This document shows positions 59,840 to 64,000 of a DNA stretch of 64,000 bases, in pieces. Position numbers and translations under genes: made by a program. Where the stretch lies: positions 806,001 to 870,000 of the forward strand of contig OY762275.1 in the NCBI GenBank assembly GCA_963665505.1. The letters run 5' to 3'. Position 1 is the first letter of the stretch, and every line of letters begins with the position of its first letter. The notes under the pieces are model-generated. The model did not search any database, was not told where the DNA came from, and saw only the letters and a program-made list of their open reading frames with translations. This DNA comes from QANA01 sp963665505. Its GTDB lineage: Bacteria > Bacillota > Clostridia > Christensenellales > Christensenellaceae.

Positions 59840-61144
59840 TTACTCGGCGGATACATCACTCTGCCCGGTGACAGTCGGTTCGGCCTTATAATGCAGCGTT
59901 TCGGGCATGCGGATGAGGAGGGGGAACCGGACGAGCAGATCAACGGCGACGAAGATCAGGAACACATACTGGGGTCCTAAGCCATCGTAGATGATACCGC
60001 TAAGGAGCGCCATGCCGGCACCGAAGACCGATACAACCAATTTGTTGATGCCCAGCCATCTTCCCATGACTTCCCGACTGACCAATTCCCGCTGAATCGT
60101 GGCCGCAAGCGGTGTGCCGATATAGTAGAACCCCTGCAATACGCCGGCCAGGATCAGAACGGTCGGAGAAGGCGCCAAAACCAACAGGATGTTCGAAAGC
60201 CAGAACAGGGGGATCGTGATGTACAATACTTTTTTCCGGCCGATCTTATCCGCGAGCACGCCGATAGGGTAGCCGAACAATACGGACGTAAGGGCAGCCG
60301 CCGTCACCATCGTTGCAAGCGTGGTCATATCGGCACCTTTTACTTCCTGGGCGAATACCTGGCAGTACGGCAGGACCATGCCGATCGGCAGTTGGGTGAG
60401 CGCCCCGATCACCAGGCTTTTCTGGGCGTTCCGGTTATTTTTGAGGATCGCGATACCGTCTTTTATGATATGTGCGCTGAAGCTGTTTCTCGATGCCCAC
60501 TTGCGTTTGGAGAGCAGCGCCGCGATCAGGATAAAGGATAAGATTGTAATAAAAACGGGGATGTAAAACAACGGCCGGATCTCATTGGCACTGGCTTCCG
60601 GACCGCTGACGCCAATGATATGGACCAGGACCCAAGCGGACAGCATCGGCCCCACCATGCCGAGCAGACCGGCTGCCAATGATTCGCAGATCAGCATGCC
60701 TTTGGCCCTGTCGGTATTGACGAGGCAATTCCCGCAGATCGTGGAACAGCTGTGGCCACTGATGCCCTGCCCCAAATAGTAGAGGATCATCGCCAGAGCA
60801 CAGACCTGCCAGCTGGGTGCCAGCGCATACGTCAGATAGGCAAACATCAGCAGGACAATGCCGGATAGGTAGACGGGCTTGGGGCCCGCCCGGTCGATCA
60901 GGCGCCCCGTGTAGGGCCCCATCAGGCCGACCAGGATCATGGCCAGGCTGGTGATCAGGCCGAGTTCGGTCTTATCTGCGCCGAGCGCTATAATATAGAT
61001 GGAAAGATAGGGATAGATCATTTGATAGCCCAGCCTCTCCATAGAGGACCGGATGACCGTTACTTTCCAATCGCGCTGTTGTTTTTTCCAGAAAGCGGGG
61101 ATGCCGAAAAGAAAATTTTTCCGAGAGATATTCTTAGACTGCAT
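59840..61144 (-). CDS. MFS transporter
   Basis: 434 aa with about 12 membrane segments. Motif A-like loops appear as GPYTGRLIDRAGPKPVY (helices 2-3) and GYPIGVLADKIGRKKVLY (helices 8-9). The soluble N-terminus carries a basic KKQQRDWKVTVIRSS stretch. The fold is that of drug/metabolite H+ antiporters; substrate unknown. It is transcribed alone. Confidence 0.88.
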   Translation of the reverse strand: MQSKNISRKNFLFGIPAFWKKQQRDWKVTVIRSSMERLGYQMIYPYLSIYIIALGADKTELGLITSLAMILVGLMGPYTGRLIDRAGPKPVYLSGIVLLMFAYLTYALAPSWQVCALAMILYYLGQGISGHSCSTICGNCLVNTDRAKGMLICESLAAGLLGMVGPMLSAWVLVHIIGVSGPEASANEIRPLFYIPVFITILSFILIAALLSKRKWASRNSFSAHIIKDGIAILKNNRNAQKSLVIGALTQLPIGMVLPYCQVFAQEVKGADMTTLATMVTAAALTSVLFGYPIGVLADKIGRKKVLYITIPLFWLSNILLVLAPSPTVLILAGVLQGFYYIGTPLAATIQRELVSREVMGRWLGINKLVVSVFGAGMALLSGIIYDGLGPQYVFLIFVAVDLLVRFPLLIRMPETLHYKAEPTVTGQSDVSAE

Positions 61145-61343
61145 AGGGAAGACAGACTCCTTTTTAAAAATTATGTAATGACAATATAAAGATATCCTAT
61201 CACATAATTTTACAAATATATATTAAGAAATACACAAAAAGTACATATATCAAAAGCGGGGCCGTCTATGGCGGGCAAAAAAGAGAGGACAAACGCGGCG
61301 GATATTTTTCTGAAGCGGGGGCATAGTTTCGCGCGGAGGGATA

Positions 61344-61352
61344 TGGTATACT
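61344..61352 (+). promoter_or_regulatory. Extended -10 promoter of dhaKL
   Basis: TGGTATACT, 43 bp before dhaK. Confidence 0.5.
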
Positions 61353-61394
61353 GATAAATAAGAATGGTACGTAAAGGGAGGCAATGAGGGCAAC

Positions 61395-62402
61395 ATGAAA
61401 AAAATCCTGAATGACCCGGTGAATTTTGTGGATGAGACGATGGAAGGCATCATCCTTGCCTATGGGGACAGGCTCAAGCTTTTAAACGGCGACAAACGGA
61501 TACTTCTTTCGAACATGCCTGTGCCGCAGGGGAAAGTCGGTATCGTAACGGCCGGCGGGAGCGGGCATCTCCCCGTTTTCCTCGGGTATGTCGGGCAGGG
61601 CATGCTGGACGGCTGCGCAGTGGGCAACGTGTTTGCGTCTCCCTCGGCGCAAAAGATGGCGGACATGATCGAAGCCTGTGACAACGGCGCCGGCGTGCTC
61701 TGCCTATACGGCAACTACGGCGGCGATATTTTAAACTTCGACATGGCCTGCGAGCTGGCAGCCTTTGAAGATGTAGAGACCAGGAGCGTCCGCGTATGCG
61801 ACGACGTGGCATCCAGCCCCAAAGAAACCGCGCAGAAGCGGCGGGGCGTCGCCGGCATGGTCTACGCCTTCAAGATCGCCGGGGCGGCGGCCGAACAGAT
61901 GATGGACCTGGATGCTGTGACGGCGACCACACAAAAAGCGCTCGGGAATATCCGGACGATGGGGGTCGCGCTTTCCCCCTGCATCGTCCCCGAGGTCGGC
62001 AAACCGACGTTTTCCATCGGCGGCGACGAGATAGAGATCGGCATGGGTATACACGGAGAGCCAGGCATCGAAGTGCGCAAGATGATGACGGCGGACGAAG
62101 TGGCCGAAACAGCGCTCGCGCGGATATTGGAGGACATGCCGGTGGAAAGCGGCAGCGAAGTGTCCGTGATGGTGAACGGGCTGGGCGCGACGCCGTTGGA
62201 AGAGCTGCTCATCGTCTACCGGAAAGTACATACGCTATTGGCCGAAAAGGGGATCCGCGTCTATATGCCGCACATCGGCGAATTCGCGACTTCGATGGAG
62301 ATGGCGGGCCTTTCCGTCACGCTGTTCAAGCTGGATGCACAGCTAAAAGAACTGCTGCGGCGCCCGGCCGTGACCCCGTTTTACACGAACGCCAACAAAT
62401 AG
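61395..62402 (+). CDS. dhaK: Dihydroxyacetone kinase DhaK-like subunit
   Basis: 335 aa, the usual DhaK length. Features: GIVTAGGSGHLPVFLGYVGQGMLDG near residue 50, VLCLYGNYGGDILNFDMA, and GMGIHGEPGIE, which holds the histidine that covalently binds dihydroxyacetone. DhaK binds the triose or related ketose; DhaL carries the nucleotide. ATG 61395 follows GAGG. It is 10 bp before dhaL. Related DhaK proteins phosphorylate erythrulose or other sugars, so the substrate is not certain. Confidence 0.9.
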   Translation: MKKILNDPVNFVDETMEGIILAYGDRLKLLNGDKRILLSNMPVPQGKVGIVTAGGSGHLPVFLGYVGQGMLDGCAVGNVFASPSAQKMADMIEACDNGAGVLCLYGNYGGDILNFDMACELAAFEDVETRSVRVCDDVASSPKETAQKRRGVAGMVYAFKIAGAAAEQMMDLDAVTATTQKALGNIRTMGVALSPCIVPEVGKPTFSIGGDEIEIGMGIHGEPGIEVRKMMTADEVAETALARILEDMPVESGSEVSVMVNGLGATPLEELLIVYRKVHTLLAEKGIRVYMPHIGEFATSMEMAGLSVTLFKLDAQLKELLRRPAVTPFYTNANK

Positions 62403-62412
62403 GAGGAGACCT

Positions 62413-63033
62413 GTGGACGCGACATCTTTGAAGCAGGCGATGGCCTGCATCAGCAAGCGGATGGGAGAGAACAAAGACTATCTGATAAAGCTGGACCAGC
62501 AGAGTGGCGACGGCGACCTGGGGCTATCCATGGCGGCCGGGTTCGGCGCGGCGGCGGCCTATCTGGACGGAGCGGACGAGACGGATCTCGGGCGGCTGCT
62601 GATGAAAACGGCTTCGACCTTCAATGAGGCGGCGCCTTCTTCGCTCGGGACCATCCTGTCGTTCGGGTTGATGGGCATGGCCAAAGCGCTGCGCGGCAAG
62701 ACCGAGGCTACGCTGGAAGAAGCGGCAGACGCCTTTACCGCCGGGGTAGAGCGCATCATGGAAAAAGCAAAGTCGAGGCCCGGGGAAAAGACGATTCTTG
62801 ATTCTATCTGCCCCGGAGTGCAGGCCCTGAAAGAAAACGCCGGCGCCGGGAAAAAGGACGCGTATGCGGCGGCGGCCCGTGCGGCCGCGGCCGGGGCCGA
62901 TGCGACCAGGCAGATGCAGGCGGTGCACGGCAGGGCGGCCTATTACGGAGAAAAGACAGTCGGCATGCTGGACGGCGGGGCGGTCGTGGGCAAACTGCTG
63001 TTTGAGGCGCTGAGCGATTTTGCGGCGCGCTGA
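62413..63033 (+). CDS. dhaL: Dihydroxyacetone kinase DhaL-like subunit
   Basis: 206 aa. The nucleotide/Mg site is visible as IKLDQQSGDGDLGLSM (three aspartates), followed by FNEAAPSSLGTILSFGLMGMAKAL and the typical RPGEKTILDSICPG and GRAAYYGEKTVGMLDGGAV blocks. In PTS-dependent systems ADP stays bound to DhaL and is rephosphorylated by DhaM. No dhaM follows here. The start is GTG after AGGAGG. A terminator lies 19 bp after the stop. Confidence 0.9.
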   Translation: MDATSLKQAMACISKRMGENKDYLIKLDQQSGDGDLGLSMAAGFGAAAAYLDGADETDLGRLLMKTASTFNEAAPSSLGTILSFGLMGMAKALRGKTEATLEEAADAFTAGVERIMEKAKSRPGEKTILDSICPGVQALKENAGAGKKDAYAAAARAAAAGADATRQMQAVHGRAAYYGEKTVGMLDGGAVVGKLLFEALSDFAAR

Positions 63034-63051
63034 ACGGGCGGATATACGCTG

Positions 63052-63084
63052 AAAAAAGAGCATTCCCCGGAATGCTCTTTTTTA
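63052..63084 (+). terminator. Terminator of dhaKL
   Basis: Stem AAAAGAGCATTCC / GGAATGCTCTTTT, tight loop, flanking A and T runs. Confidence 0.92.
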
Positions 63085-63467
63085 TAAACCATTTCAGAAG
63101 GTGCTTGCGGCGCCCGATGTATATGCATGTTATCCTGCTTTGTTCGCCGCGTGTATTGCATCTCTATCCCCCGCACAACGCATCGTAAAATGCCTGCATC
63201 TCTTCCGCTCCCTCCGCGCCGTTTTGCATGGGAAAGGCTGTGCAGATTCCAGGCAAGGGTTTGTCTTTACATTTCATGCCGATAAACATAACATTAGTGC
63301 CTGAAATACCGGTGCCGACTAACCGATCGTCTTGCAATCCGTAATAATTCTGATTCAGGACGATACCCGCCATACGCCGGGTGGGCACTGTTGATTTTTA
63401 AAATCAGGACAGAAGGAACCAAACGTATTATCCGCAGGGAGATAAAACCACAGTTTACCGGCTATTT
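63085..63467. other. Gap with a doubtful minus-strand remnant
   Basis: A 74-codon minus-strand frame (63164-63388, GTG start) reads NQNYYGLQDDRLVGTGISGT and then NVMFIGMKCKDKPLPGICTAF, and looks protein-like, but it has no ribosome site and no family I recognise. It may be the tail of a decayed gene. Nothing else was seen. Confidence 0.35.
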
Positions 63468-63500
63468 CCGACCGGTCGGAGGGAAAAAACGACCGGTCGG
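63468..63500 (+). promoter_or_regulatory. Twin operator of the LytTR regulator
   Basis: CGACCGGTCGG occurs at 63469-63479 and 63490-63500, exactly 21 bp apart (two helical turns). The first copy extends to the perfect palindrome CCGACCGGTCGG. It lies just upstream of the -35. Phase-matched repeats at this spacing suit a LytTR dimer. Confidence 0.7.
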
Positions 63501-63510
63501 CGCGGAAGGC

Positions 63511-63539
63511 TTTGCAGGGGACACAAAATCCGCTATACT
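63511..63539 (+). promoter_or_regulatory. Promoter of the LytTR gene
   Basis: TTTGCA (63511-63516), 17-bp spacer, TATACT (63534-63539), directly behind the twin operator; the poor -35 fits an activated promoter. Confidence 0.65.
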
Positions 63540-63556
63540 GTTTTTGGAGGTGGGAC

Positions 63557-64000
63557 GTGAAGATTCGTGTGGAAATGACGGACGGCCTGGAAGAGGACGA
63601 AGTGGTCATTCGCTGCAGCCGCATGCATGCTGCGCTCCAACGGATATACCGCACCATATTGGAACAATCCCAGCCGGCGCCCGAGATCGTCTTTTTTAAG
63701 GAAAACAGCGAGTTTTACTTCCCGCTGGAGAGGGTCTTGTTTTTCGAGACGGGGGGAGAGCACATCTACGCGCATACGCGGGAAGATGCGTACCGCATCC
63801 GGTACCGCCTGTATGAGCTGGAAGAGATACTGCCCGGGTATTTCCTGCGCGCCTCCAAATCGGTCATCGTCAACAGCCGCCAGGTCTATTCGCTGGAGCA
63901 CAACCTGGCTTCTTCCAGCCTTGTGCAGTTCCGGGATAGCCACAAGCAGATCTATGTGTCGCGGCGGTATTACCAAATTCTGCGCCGGCATTTGCATGAA
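63557..64000 (+). CDS. LytTR-domain transcriptional regulator (runs off the window)
   Basis: 148 codons are present with no stop, so the C-terminus is cut by the window edge. The start is GTG 63557 with GGAGGTG 6 bp upstream. Residues about 1-45 are a short N-terminal region (KIRVEMTDGLEEDEVVIRC), and about 46-148 form a LytTR DNA-binding domain: FPLERVLFFETGGEHIYAHTRE, YRIRYRLYELEEILPGYFLRASKSVIVN, and YVSRRYYQILRRHL. There is no receiver domain, so it belongs to the short stand-alone LytTR group, often paired with a DUF3021 membrane protein that would lie beyond the edge. Confidence 0.9.
   Translation, partial: MKIRVEMTDGLEEDEVVIRCSRMHAALQRIYRTILEQSQPAPEIVFFKENSEFYFPLERVLFFETGGEHIYAHTREDAYRIRYRLYELEEILPGYFLRASKSVIVNSRQVYSLEHNLASSSLVQFRDSHKQIYVSRRYYQILRRHLHE

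Overview
The window looks like the chromosome of a low-to-mid GC Gram-positive anaerobe of the Bacillota, class Clostridia, possibly near Christensenellales. That placement is inference from gene content. Supporting signs are a lysine riboswitch, an ileS T-box leader, a probable PdaA-type cortex deacetylase, Hsp33, VanZ-like and DUF3795 proteins, ferredoxin-tailed aldo/keto reductases, and promoters of the TTGACA-17-TATAAT or TGnTATAAT type. Most genes are moderately GC-rich. A few AT-rich stretches (about 7.3-9.3, 19.8-21.9 and 33.5-35.0 kb) stand out as likely acquired DNA.

Region by region. 0-2.7 kb: the end of purD, then a convergent lysine-riboswitch-controlled dapA-dapB operon in which DapB carries an aspartokinase-like ACT tail. 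2.7-7.0 kb: a methyltransferase, hslO and two helical-repeat proteins. 7.0-9.7 kb: two tRNAs, an AraC/GyrI-like regulator, an orphan gene bracketed by diverged repeats, and copies of a terminator-like repeat. 9.75-17.4 kb: urtABCDE-ureAB-ureC, a urea ABC transporter and urease structural operon, behind a long leader with two terminators that each overlap an ANTAR-type hexaloop hairpin. No urease maturation genes are present. 17.5-19.8 kb: a decayed duplicate of the intact cluster at 37.0-40.6 kb. 19.8-21.7 kb: an AT-rich HEPN-like gene and a peptidase E scrap. 21.9-27.3 kb: two Fe-S aldo/keto reductases, a MerR regulator with its probable operator, an MFS permease and a DUF3795 protein. 27.7-31.3 kb: a 1190-residue membrane-anchored multidomain protein with an HExxH motif. 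31.6-41.9 kb: methyltransferase, PEBP lipoprotein, an AT-rich wHTH plus orphan pair, several GNATs, an AlkZ/YcaQ-like protein, VanZ, HAD, and Lrp-LysE.

42-52 kb: a D-2-hydroxyacid dehydrogenase; an msrAB gene broken by a perfect 188-bp tandem duplication; an Lsa-like ABC-F gene behind a six-codon leader peptide and terminator; serC-serA; rarA; and a PdaC-like deacetylase. 52-64 kb: T-box-controlled ileS, a URO-D family protein, a PdaA-like deacetylase, a MATE pump, tRNA-Thr(GGT), an MFS permease, dhaK-dhaL without dhaM, and a LytTR regulator running off the end, with paired palindromes 21 bp apart upstream.

The most unusual points are the ANTAR-like tandem attenuator on the urea operon, the DapB-ACT fusion, the fresh msrAB duplication, the ABC-F attenuator, the intact/decayed paralogous cluster pair, and two AT-rich candidate defence loci. 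All coordinates and motifs were read by eye. No database search or folding program was run.
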